Source: Chara braunii (taxonomy: Eukaryota; Streptophyta; Charophyceae; Charales; Characeae). From it: DNA of 29,012 nt. The DNA lies in NCBI GenBank assembly GCA_003427395.1, contig BFEA01000227.1, forward strand, positions 2,239,311 through 2,268,322, read 5' to 3'. The notes under the pieces were generated by a model. It did not search any database, was not told the DNA's origin, and was given only the letters and a program-made list of their open reading frames with translations. Within the stretch, counting starts at the first letter, position 1; each line of letters starts with the position of its first letter. Below, one piece after another: positions 20,851-29,012 of this stretch. The translations under genes were made by a program, and so were the position numbers.

Positions 20851-21520
20851 CTTCGGGCATTCACATGCCTGTTCCTGGGTTAACGTTGGTGCTTGGGTAG
20901 ATATACCTTGCTCGGACAAAGTGGCTTCTGTTCTTTATAGGTGGGCAACCCTACTTTGTTCTGTTGCTGCTGTTTAGTTCGATGCTTGGTGTGTGCAATG
21001 CGGTATTGTTATTTGTTGTTTTAACTAATGTTTGGTGGGTTTTTTTTTGCGTGTTCTTCGGGCATTGACATGCCTGTTCCTGGGTTAACGTTGGTGCTTG
21101 GGTAGATATGCCTTGCTCGAACAAAATGGCTTCTGTTTTTTATAGGTGGGCAACCCTGCTTTATTATGTCGTCGTTGTTTAGTTCGATGCTTGGTACGTG
21201 CGATGCGATATCGGGTTTGAATTACGAACGCCTTAAAGATAAGATAGGTGAGCGACCCTGATTTGTTCAGTCGCCGGCGTTTCGTTTGCGGTGGGGTAAA
21301 TATTTTGCTTCTGCGGACAGGTTGTTCTTGGTGCCTCGATTTGACGTGTAGTGTGTTTGGGTTAAATCTCAACAAGAATTTTAGTTCTGAATAGGAAGTT
21401 TCGGCATTTGAGCTGCTTAGATATACCTTGCTCGAACAAAATGGTCTTATTTTTATAGGTGGGCAACCCTACGCCACTCTGTTGTTGCTGTTTATAGTTC
21501 GATGCTTGGTATGTGCCGGA
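20851..21520 (+). repeat. Internal direct repeats of the retroposon (three copies)
   Basis: A unit containing CTTCGGGCAT, CCTGGGTTAACG, AGATATaCCTTGCTCG, TATAGGTGGGCAACCCT and TAGTTCGATGCTTGGT begins at 20851 and recurs 205 bp later at 21056. A third copy lacking the first part begins at about 21419. Copies one and two differ by scattered substitutions and small indels over about 165 bases. Confidence 0.85.
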
Positions 21521-21758
21521 AATTTTCTCTGTTGGCGTAGAAATGGTATTTTGTGGTCGGGTTGTTGTTGTGCTAGAGTAAGAAGTGTGGTAATCTGCGT
21601 TTGTGGCAGGGATCGTGCCGCGTTAGGGTAAAGAGTGCGGACACCGTGATTGTGTACGCAGGGATGGGGCTCTGGGCCCCTGGTGGGGCAGGACAACCTG
21701 TCGTCCCTGTTTTTGTACTCTCTTGATTATGTACTTGCCTAGGGTACTAGACCCTGTT

Positions 21759-21764
21759 AATAAA
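21759..21764 (+). promoter_or_regulatory. Polyadenylation signal of the retroposon
   Basis: AATAAA lies about 15 bases upstream of the A-rich tail, where a signal in the copied RNA is expected. Confidence 0.6.
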
Positions 21765-21793
21765 AGTGCAATTCGAAAAAAATAAAAAAATAA

Positions 21794-21811
21794 AAAATCA
21801 GGGTCGGCAAA
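21794..21811. repeat. Right target-site duplication (18 bp)
   Basis: Exact copy of 19950-19967. The A-rich tail runs directly into it, so the left edge is ambiguous by a few A residues. Confidence 0.85.
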
Positions 21812-22651
21812 AACAGGCGTGGAGGTACTGGTGGTAATACATTATTATTATTTATCTCAATTTTTTTTATTTTTATTTAATCATTGTCGATGATTCGACG
21901 TTGGGTCATCGTTCCTTGGGTTGAATTTTTTATTTTTTTCTATTTTTTTTTAGTTCATTTGGTTCTTTTGTTGTTGTTTGGAGGACTTCTGGAACCAAGT
22001 CCCAGTTGCCGAAATCTTACACTTGTGACCGTAGATCTCTGCAATCTGCGGTCAGAATATGGGTAAGTGGGACTTGGCCCCTGGAGTTGAAAGGGCGCTC
22101 CACTCTTTTTTGCATGGCGGTTCGCTTCTTTCTTTTTTTCCATTTGTTGACGATTGAGTTTCATCAATTTTTTTTATATAATTTTTGGGTTTGTAACCCA
22201 AGAGCCTACCTTTGTGGGTACACCAATGAACTGTCGAGGGTTCTCGGGGGGAAGTCCTAGCGGGGTGCCGAGCGTCTTGACTGGGTGATCGGGCGTCGTT
22301 GCACCGTCGCGGTTCAAAAAAAAAATTCCCCTTTTTCTTTCAAATTCTTTGACATGCTCTTCAAACCACAAAAAAATATTGAAAATGCAATATAAAGTCG
22401 GGCCTCCACAATGTGTAAGGTGTGATAAACAGGGCCCAGTGCATCTCGCCTGCTATAAAACAACACATTACAACACTCAAAACTTCGTTCCCGCTACAAC
22501 CCCTCTGCCTTGGTTGCACCCCCGCGCTATGCGCAGTTACAGTTGGGCACTACGTTATGCAAAGTTGAACGGGTACCGACACACTTTTCCCAAAAGTCTA
22601 TGTATATTGAGGCTCGTTGTGCCTCTCACCAAATTTGAAAGGGACAACAAC
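21812..22651. other. Interval between retroposon and MITE
   Basis: This stretch includes the block related to 18800-18970. A plus-strand frame at 22349-22672 contains PPQCVRCDKQGPVHLACYK, a C-x2-C-x6-H-x2-C arrangement that could bind zinc. The rest has no family resemblance and the frame ends inside the MITE, so I do not call it a gene. Confidence 0.35.
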
Positions 22652-23163
22652 GAAAAAAATTCCAAGAATTAAATAATCATTCCATAGTAATATTACAATC
22701 CAAATTTTAAATTTTCATTCCATCTTTAAAAATGTCATTCCAATTTTAAAATTTTTCATCTTACTTGCAAACTTTCATTCCAAGAATAGGGTATCCCTTC
22801 TTATTTGAACTGCATGCTAGAGATGGAATGAAAGTGTGGATGAGTTCATGAAATATTTTAATTGGACTGTCATTCTAAGTAAGGATTTTCACTCATAAAT
22901 ATGTTAATCCAATCTAAATTAGAAGATATTTGTTGTAGTAGAATGAAAATTTAATTAAAATATTTCATAAACTCGTTCAGACTTTCATTCCATTTTGAAT
23001 AAATAGATGTAGTTGGAAGGAAAAACTCATATTTAGACGGGAACTTATCAAATAAAACTGAAAATTTTAGAATTGGACGAACATTGGAATGATAATTTAT
23101 AAATATGAAGGATTTTTTTTTAATGGAATGTTGTTTCAACTTCCATTTCTTGTGGGAATTTTC
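22652..23163 (-). mobile_element. Foldback MITE, copy 1
   Basis: About 512 bp, reverse-complementary over its whole length to 24683-25198, with scattered differences. The ends read AAAAAAATTCC on the left and GGAATTTTC on the right, a decayed form of the terminal inverted repeat in copy 2. The interior is AT-rich and self-complementary, with many GAATGAAA/TTTCATTC motifs. It encodes no protein. No clear target-site duplication remains, so this looks like the older copy. Confidence 0.75.
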
Positions 23164-24114
23164 TGTTGAATGTTACACAACAACTGTGAAAGGGACTGCC
23201 GATAACGAGGGTTCGGTTCTACATGCACCGTGGTTGGGTAGGGGTAAGGCTAACATTGGCCCTCCTTCCACACCATTACAAATGTAAGGATTCTTACAAA
23301 ATGATTTTTCCACCACACCCTAATGATTGAAAAAAAAACAAACTCCAGAATGTTTCCACATTTTTGGCTTTGAGGGTCCGCCCCTAAGAAATGAGTTCGC
23401 CCCTAAGAAATGAATGCGCCCGGCAAAGAGCCCGCGGAGGTGGCTTGAAATGTGTGTCTTCGTGGTGCGTCTTCTCGGTCAGAAGGATCACAGGGGTAGA
23501 ATCTACAAGGGACCTGAACAGTCAGTCAATCAATACTTACAAGGGGATAACTGAACACAATACAGACAATCGAAAACAACTTGTTACCATCACTTGATAA
23601 TATTCATGCATTGAAATAGTTAGCAAAACAGATAACAATTTGAGACTTCAAGTTTCTTCAAAATTGAAAAATTTGGAGTCATCCTTCGTGGTGCGTTTTC
23701 TTAGTCAGAAGGATCGCAGGGGTAAAATCTGCAAGGGACCTGAACAACCAGTCAATCAATACTTACAAGGGGATAATTGAACACAATAGTGACAATCCAA
23801 AACAACTTGTTACCATCACTTGATAATTGTCATGCATTGAAATAGTTAGCCAAACAGATAACATTATCAAGTTTCCTCAAAATTGAAAAATTTGGAGCCA
23901 TCCACCAACGAACCTCCTAGTCATCCCATCTTCTCCACCTTCATTTACCGAGTGCAATTCATTGTCATTGTGTACAGGAGATTGTGGTTGGAAAGGCTTC
24001 GTCATCGCAGCATAGATGTTGTTCAACATTAACCAAAAAGTCATGTAGAAGGAAGATATGAAGATGGTCAGAAGAATTCGATAGACTTGATTGTTGAATA
24101 TGGCATTTTTAAAA
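23164..24114. other. Interval between MITE copy 1 and the recombinase relic
   Basis: Mostly repeat DNA. It contains a 19-bp tandem pair (CGCCCCTAAGAAATGA near 23380 and 23399) and the 226-bp duplication at 23458-23903. By position it may be the terminal non-coding region of the DIRS-like element. A minus-strand frame at 23877-24170 with one hydrophobic stretch has no recognised family. Confidence 0.4.
23458..23903. repeat. 226-bp tandem direct duplication
   Basis: The first copy covers 23458-23683 and the second 23684-23903. Shared blocks in order are CTTCGTGGTGCGT, CAAGGGACCTGAACA, CAGTCAATCAATACTTACAA, AACAACTTGTTACCATCACT and AAATTGAAAAATTTGGAG. Differences are few, so the duplication is fairly young. 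It lies a few hundred bases upstream of the recombinase relic and could be part of split direct-repeat termini known from PAT and kangaroo elements. Confidence 0.9.
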
Positions 24115-25546
24115 ACAAGGAGCGAGAGAGAGGGCGGATGCTGCGCTCCTTGAACGAATGGCTTACCCACAACTATGTTGGTCGTGGTGTTGAGGATTGC
24201 AAAGATTTAGATGTGTTAGCTTACTTCTACAGTCAATGGCTTCCTGAATTGAGCACTCGGTGTCGTACCCTTGATTAATTTGGACAACCATTCCCAGCCT
24301 GTAGTACTGCTAGTTGCTTGAGTTGCTGGTTCCAAATTTTAGGACGAGAGGGAAAAAAGAACCCATGCAATAGTTCTAAAAGTAGGGACTACTGTCGTGC
24401 TTACGAAAATTTTTCTCTAAAGAATGAAGTAACAGAGTTTCAGGTTCCGCCGATGACTGAGACAAAAATGCAGTTAATCTACCAAGGACAGCGTGAGAAG
24501 ATGAGGACGCAAAGTGGTTGTTGATATGCTGAGACAGTACGTGACCTATGCATAATGGTTTATCTTTGGGAGAGTTGGCAGCGAAGAGGTGAAGGTTACG
24601 ACTGCGCGGGGAGGAGGTTGATGAGGGCATACAGGTAGTCCAACCTTCTTTTACCAAGACACTTCCCAAAGGGCGACAAGAACATAAAAATTCCCACGAG
24701 AAATGAAAGTTGAAAAAACATTATATTAAAAGAAAAACCTTCATATTTATAAATTATCATTCCAATATTCTTCCAACTCTAAAATTTCATATTTTATTTG
24801 ATGAGTTCCCGTCTAAATATGAGTTTTCCCTTCCAACTACATCTATTTGTTCAAGATAGAATGAAAGTCTGGATGAGTTTATGAAATGTCTTAATTTAAC
24901 TTTCATTCTATTATAACAAATACCTTCTAATTAAGATTGGATTAACTCATTTATGATTGAAAATCCTTACATAGAATGACAATCCAATTAAAATATTTCA
25001 TAAACTCATCCAAACTTTCATTCCATTTCTAGCATGCAGTTCAAATCAGAAGGGATGCCCCATTTTTGGATTGAAAATTTTCAAGTAAGACGAAAAATTT
25101 TAAAATTGGAATGACATTTTTTAAGATAGAATGGAAATTTAAAATTTAGAATGTAATTTCACTATAGAATGATTATTTAATTTTGGGAAATTTTTATGCT
25201 GAAGGAGTGATAACGTTGTGGGAGCGTTCAAGAGAAGACACTTCCTTTTTGGAGCTTATGGAAGAGCTGAGTGATGTTTATAGTAGGCTTGAATTTCCTA
25301 ACAATCTTTGTGACAGCGGGCCACTTTTTTGAAGCCAAGGATGAATTGACGTTGAGTGAATTCAACCGTCGATTGAAGAACTGTTTGGTGAAGCTCAAAA
25401 TTTACGAGGGAGAGAGTAGTCATAGCTTTAGAGTTGGGGGAGTGAGGGAAATAATCAAAAAAGGATGGAGTCTGGAAAGAATGCTTGGACAGGGAACTTG
25501 GAAGACCTTCTCGTCCTTTATGCGATATGGTTATGGTTGTCGTTGA
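24115..25546 (+). pseudogene. Tyrosine recombinase of the DIRS-like element, split by a MITE
   Basis: The N-terminal helical domain reads MLRSLNEWLTHNYVGRG and ACSTASCLSCWFQILGRE, broken by TAA at 24276-24278, and continues to KNEVTEFQVPPMTETKM. After shifts between 24520 and 24610 comes the catalytic core: MVYLWESWQRRGE, a basic LRLRGEEVDEG segment that should hold the first catalytic Arg, and PSFTKT. The MITE at 24683-25198 interrupts here. Coding resumes as GVITLWERSREDTSFLELM, shifts at a T-run near 25330, and ends with LTLSEFNRRLKNCLVKLKIY, the H-x-x-R motif in SSHSFRVGG, GTWKTFSS and the probable nucleophile Tyr in MRYGYG. In the family this enzyme integrates circular DNA copies of the element by site-specific recombination. 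The catalytic residues survive, but the gene cannot be read through. Confidence 0.75.
24683..25198 (+). mobile_element. Foldback MITE, copy 2, inserted in the recombinase relic
   Basis: A 516-bp AT-rich element with terminal inverted repeat CATAAAAATTCCCA at the left and GGGAAATTTTTATG at the right. The two halves are themselves related in inverse orientation (for example TGGATGAGTTTATGAAAT near 24870 against ATTTCATAAACTCATCC near 24995), so a single strand could fold back. If the TA inside each end is taken as the target duplication, removing the element rejoins the recombinase segments around one TA, as for Stowaway/Tc1-mariner-type MITEs. A longer duplication was not seen. It encodes no transposase. 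Confidence 0.8.
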
Positions 25547-27675
25547 GGTCTACTTCAAAAATTATGCTTGCCACCGGGCCTGCTTCGCCTGGGTTATAAG
25601 CTCCTTCTGGTACTCTGCTTGATGCCACGCAGGTTGAAAAATGCTTAGTTAAGAAGATTTGCTTTATCGGCTTCAGTCTTGAGAGCGCTGGATACCAGTT
25701 AGCTCTTTTGGAAACAGGGGTTATGAGCAAGTATTCTCCCCCAACCTCCCTGATGCTGGCTATAGTTTGTTGAATCAGACAGGTGGGAGGGAAAACCCAC
25801 CTGAAAGGCGATGCAGGAAGCTTCGTCCAGTCTAAGGACAGGGCGTCAATCGCAAAGAAGCTAGGCGAAAAGTACTCGGAGATGAATTCGTCACACACAT
25901 GCATTTCCTCAGATGCAAACAAGTCAATTGTTGGCACTCCGAAAATTTGAGTAGCTCCTCCTCTTTCCTTCCGCATAGCCGCCAATCTGATAAGTCTATT
26001 GCTTTTGACAGCACGTCTGCCTTTGGGTTGAGCTCTCTTGACACCCAGGTGAGTTTTAATTGACAGTCCGTCGTTAGCAGTATTTCCACGATTGTTCTAA
26101 GCATTCTATTGAACACGCTATCGCTAGATCTCAGCTTCTTTAGTAAGTAGTAGACTGCCTGGTTATCTCCTACGCATTCAACTGCTGATGACTCCAGTTC
26201 CTGCGGAGCTCTGTTTCTCGGAATTAGGGGTGATTTTGTGACTGCGTACAACTCCCTGTGAGTGTTTGACATTTGCAAAAACTCGTCAGGCAGGGTGAAG
26301 CTGACATTCAACAGTTCGCCCGTTCTTAGAGTTGTGATTGCTCCTACTCCTGTTGCAGCGACATCCGTCTAAATTCGAATGGATGGGAGACGCACCTTCC
26401 AATTTCTTCCCGGCAGAAAGGGAAGGTGCTCAATCCACCACTTCAGGTCGGATTTAAATTCCTCATATAGACTAATTTTTGCTTCCCATAAACAACTTAA
26501 CAATGCTGCATGGAGGTTTGAGCAATGCAAAGAGACTGGTAGGAAGACCCTGACCAAGGCTACCAGTTTCCCTGCTAGCGAGACTATCTTCCTGGATGTA
26601 AGCTCATATTTTGAGTTACAGATACTTAGTAGGTGGGTGAGTCTGTCCACTTTTTCCTCTGGAACCTTCACTCTCTTCTCATGAGAATCAATGATCAAAC
26701 CAAGGAACCTGTTAGTTAAGGTTGGTAAGACTTGACACTTAGTGAGACTCAGAAAAAAACCCAACTTGTGAAAGATTAGAGTGATGAGATAGGAGTTTCA
26801 CAGACATTTTGCAAAGTTGTTTTCAGTTGCTAGACTGTCGTCAATGTAAGAAAAAATCAAAATGCCTTTGGTTCTGAATTCAACCATGACTTCTTGCATA
26901 ATGGTCGTGGAGATCCAACATGCCGACGAAATGCCAAAACACAAAGTATTGAACTGAAAAATCTTGCCTCCCCAACTAAAAGCTAAGAATGGTTTTAAGG
27001 ACTCATGCACAAGGAGATGGTAGTACCCATTCTTAATGTCAAAAGTGACAACAAAATTCTCCAGTGGTTCTCCATCCATTACCGCGACTACATCATCAAT
27101 AGATTCGTAGTGAAAATTAGGAAACTCAATAAATAAATTGACATAGCGGAAATCCACAATGAACCTTAGTTTGGTTGAGCTCTCAATGTCAAACACCGGA
27201 TTGCAAACTGTTGGTGAATTAGTTTTGGAGATTACTCCTTGTTGCTGCAGCAGTTCGGCATTAGAGGTAACAAATTCAGCAAATCCTCAAGCAATCGATA
27301 GTTAGGGATGGTTAAAGGAGCGCGTTCAGTTCCTTTCAAAATTCTCCTGAACTGAGTTGCTTTCAGAACCGGTTTTACCATCCTGCGGACCTCGTCCACC
27401 TTTGACCTATCCCCGTGCCCTGTTCCTTTGAAATTCAGTCTTACGCCCTCTTCTAGCCAGATAAGTACACTACTGGAGTACTTCCGCTTTGAGGCCCTGA
27501 ATAGGCTCTTCCATGCCTCGATGTGGATGAAAGTAGATGTTGCCTTGAATGAGTCTGAGTCCCTAAGCCATTCTGCCTTGTCTCTTAGCATGCTGAAAGC
27601 ATAGGAAACCTGTGTTGCTGATGGCTGAATGTTCAGGGCTTTGACTGCCTGGGAGATCGAGATCTCCTGCTCCAT
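25518..27675 (-). pseudogene. ORF2 of the DIRS-like element: RT, RNase H, methyltransferase-like domain
   Basis: ATG at 27673-27675 (MEQEISISQAVKALNIQ) opens a pre-RT region containing IEAWKSLF and WLEEGVRLNFKGTGHGDRSK. A frameshift near 27285 leads into the RT: LLQQQGVISKTNSPTVCNPV, LRFIVDFRYVN, the first catalytic Asp in VVTFDIKNGYYHLLVH, FNTLCFGISSACW, and YIDD near 26850. TGA at 26798-26800 precedes the thumb region (NRFLGLIIDSHEKRVKVPEE). TAG at 26369-26371 precedes RNase H, with acidic residues in TDVAATGVGA, HRELYAV, VGDNQAVYYLL and NPKADVLSK. After DWRL and a shift near 25985 comes the DIRS-type region PTIDLFASEE, AIDALSLDW and WVFPPT, related to Dam-like methyltransferases, though the NPPY-type motif is degraded. 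The order and motifs are DIRS-specific. Two stops and two shifts make it inactive. Confidence 0.85.
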
Positions 27676-28927
27676 TCCTTCCTATCATGCGATGAAGAGT
27701 CTTGCTTGCTATAATTGTAGCTATAGCTCCTCGGGGGGTTGCGCTGCCTTGAGTGTCTGGCTGAATCCGAGTTGTTGAATCTGCACAAAAAAACAAGTTA
27801 AAGACGTACCTGAGAAGTTGGTTATGTTCAACCAGTAATTGAACAAGGACCACCGAGTATAATTCGTGGGCACTTCAGTGAAGGTCACCAAAGGTCATGT
27901 GTATATATCTGGATGGTAAGCTCATCCTTTACTTCCAGAAGCTTCCCCCGCCTTTCTTCTCTCTGTTAATTTTATATCCTGTGTTTTTTTTTTTTTTTAC
28001 AAGTAATATGTAAGGAGATTGTTCTCAGTCTTGACAGATTCTTTTAGGCCAGCGTGTACCGCTGCCACTTACCCTTTGATTGCTGCCTTGTTTTTCTGGT
28101 CGTTCCATCCTTGTTGATTTTTCGCATTGCCGTCGCCGATGTTTCCAGCTCCATAGCCTTAAGGTCTTTGTTACTTCTGAGCATTTGTCATCTCATAGTT
28201 CCTCTGCCAGATTTGCCACTGCATTCTTGAAAGCGCTTGCTGCTGGTTTGCCCCTCTCATAGTGCTTGTAATTTAGCTCTACCTGCTTGACTCTAATTAG
28301 GATTACTATGTGCCTTCTCCAGGGTGGTTGATCAAAGATGAACTTGAGGGCCTCAACCTCATCTTTAACTCCTTCCGGTTTTCTGTAGAGGGACTCCTTG
28401 ACTCTGGTGAAGACATCTCTAACCTTGTTCTAGTCCGTATTGTGCAGTTCTATCCTAAGCTGCAGCATTTCCATCTCTTCCCTTGACACTATGGCTGACC
28501 TAGATGTCAAGGTCGACTCTAAACGATCCTCCATTCTGCCTCGCTTGTCTAGCAATTGTGGTGGTGAGATGGCCGTAATTGCACTGGGAGGGGAAGGTTG
28601 TAGATACTCAGCTGGCAAGGAGACCCTGAGCAAGTGAACGTTGACTTGGTAGATAATGCCGTTAAAGACCAGTATGAAATTCAGGTTGTGTGGATTCTGT
28701 TCTTGGGGGTTTGTGCATAGCTGGACATAGCCTTTAACCAATCTCATCGAGGGATAAACCAGTGACATGAATAATTCCCTACCCACCAAGGACTCTGCTC
28801 CTGCTGTATGAACCGCATCCCAGATTGTTGGGTCCATCTTGAAGTTCCTGCTGTCAATCAACACACATTGTTGCCAAATAGTTGTGGAAAATGATGTTCC
28901 TAAAACAAGCCAATAGGTGTTAGTCTA
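27633..28927 (-). pseudogene. Gag-like gene of the DIRS-like element, two exons
   Basis: The frame opens after a TAG at 28928-28930; the first ATG in it is at 28838-28840 (MDPTIWDAV). A preceding TTGTTTTAG (28900-28908) looks like a splice acceptor, so an upstream exon is possible. The product has a helical middle (REEMEMLQLRIEL), TAG at 28430-28432, then VFTRVKESLYRKPEG and FIFDQPPWRRHIVI, TGA at 28193-28195 and a one-base shift near 28160. Exon 1 ends GNAKNQQGWNDQKNKAAIKG at 28073. After the 292-nt intron, exon 2 reads FNNSDSARHSRQRNPPRSYS and ends with an SR-rich tail SRRSRSPRQSKP and a TGA at 27633-27635, overlapping the ORF2 start by 43 bases. There is no CCHC zinc knuckle; the basic SR tail probably bound RNA. 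Identification as Gag rests on position and composition. Confidence 0.6.
27781..28072 (-). other. Probable spliceosomal intron in the gag gene (292 nt)
   Basis: On the minus strand the donor is AAAGG/GTAAGTGG and the acceptor is TTTTTTTGTGCAG/ATTC. A codon split as GG/A joins two frames of matching Asn/Gly- and Ser/Arg-rich Gag texture. The intron contains an A16 tract and multiple stops in the exon frame. A second GTACGT donor 29 bases before the acceptor was judged too close. Confidence 0.6.
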
Positions 28928-28986
28928 CTAACTAGCTTCTAATCATTTCTCTCTTCCCCTCTTCTCTCTTCTTTGCTTTCTCTCCC

Positions 28987-29012
28987 TTTTTTTTTTTTTT
29001 TTTTTTTTTTTT
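28987..29012. repeat. Terminal T26 run
   Basis: The window ends in 26 consecutive T residues after a CT-rich stretch (28940-28986). An assembly or contig break at the homopolymer is likely; the upstream end of the minus-strand retrotransposon probably continues beyond it. Confidence 0.9.

Larger units (their letters stand above)
19968..21793 (+). mobile_element. Non-coding retroposon, 1.83 kb, with A-rich tail
   Basis: The insertion is bounded by an exact 18-bp duplication (19950-19967 and 21794-21811) and ends in an A-rich tail (TCGAAAAAAATAAAAAAATA). AATAAA at 21759-21764 sits about 15 bases before that tail. These are the marks of target-primed reverse transcription by a LINE-type machinery. 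The body is G/T-rich. Its open frames are short and show no reverse transcriptase or endonuclease motif, so it is non-autonomous as it stands: a 5'-truncated LINE consisting mostly of 3' UTR, a long SINE-like element, or a retrocopy of a long non-coding RNA. Internal direct repeats are present (20851-21520, and an older pair near 20320-20400 and 20445-20520). The 5' end has no obvious Pol III A/B boxes. Confidence 0.8.
24115..28927 (-). mobile_element. DIRS/kangaroo-like tyrosine-recombinase retrotransposon (decayed, termini not seen)
   Basis: Minus strand in order: gag (28927-27633), then ORF2 with RT, RNase H and a methyltransferase-like domain (27675-25518). The tyrosine recombinase lies on the plus strand (24115-25546) and converges on ORF2, overlapping it by 29 bases. 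No integrase of the LTR type and no LTRs are present. RT-RNase H plus methyltransferase-like domain plus tyrosine recombinase defines the DIRS group. An inverted recombinase gene is, as I recall, the arrangement of Volvox kangaroo. Terminal repeats were not identified; the left one may involve 23458-23903 and the right one may lie beyond the window. Every gene carries stops or shifts. Confidence 0.8.

Noticed and set aside
23877-24170. Minus-strand frame with a hydrophobic stretch (ILLTIFISSFYMTFWLML)
   Set aside because: Overlaps the recombinase N-terminus and repeat DNA; no family recognised, so not called.
22652-25198. A single 2.5-kb transposon with 500-bp terminal inverted repeats
   Set aside because: The recombinase relic continues on both sides of the right-hand repeat, and each repeat has its own terminal inverted ends, so two separate MITEs fit better.
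27781-27809. A 29-nt GTACGT...GCAG mini-intron
   Set aside because: Too short for ordinary spliceosomal introns. The 292-nt alternative with a stronger GTAAGT donor keeps the Gag phase.

Overview
The window is eukaryotic nuclear DNA. It has long homopolymer runs, decayed retrotransposons, MITEs, a spliceosomal-type intron and mitochondrion-like DNA, with no operons or ribosome-binding sites. Two relics (2369-3716 and 16438-18010) carry a SANT/trihelix-like domain of a style I associate from memory with the charophyte alga Chara. A third element is a tyrosine-recombinase retrotransposon resembling the 'kangaroo' elements of green algae. A repeat-rich charophyte genome is my best guess, but no search was run.

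Layout. 1-2368: GC-rich, no convincing gene. 2369-3716 (-): first SANT-type pseudogene. About 4490-6190: DNA with the texture of plant mitochondrial DNA, including an atp9-like fragment at 5916; long A-runs lie at 4282 and 6195. 6426-7122: a diverged duplication. 7174-8897 (+): broken Ty3/Gypsy protease and reverse transcriptase. 10773-11033: 13-bp minisatellite. 12506-14477 (+): two paralogous small ORFs and one 232-codon ORF, all uninterrupted and of unknown function. 15094-15906 (+): coiled-coil frame with two stops. 15949-16433: microsatellite and minisatellite. 16438-18010 (-): second SANT-type pseudogene. 19968-21793 (+): non-coding retroposon with an A-rich tail and an 18-bp target-site duplication. 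22652-23163 and 24683-25198: two copies, in opposite orientation, of a ~515-bp foldback MITE. 24115-28927: a decayed DIRS/kangaroo-like retrotransposon with gag (including a 292-nt intron) and RT-RNase H-methyltransferase on the minus strand and the tyrosine recombinase convergent on the plus strand. The window ends in a T26 run.

Most recognisable coding sequence here is dead transposon. The DIRS-like element is the best understood: gag overlaps ORF2, ORF2 runs into the convergent recombinase, and one MITE has landed inside the recombinase gene. The exception to the decay is the 12.5-14.5 kb cluster, whose reading frames are intact and whose two small proteins are clearly related. It is the best candidate for something undescribed.
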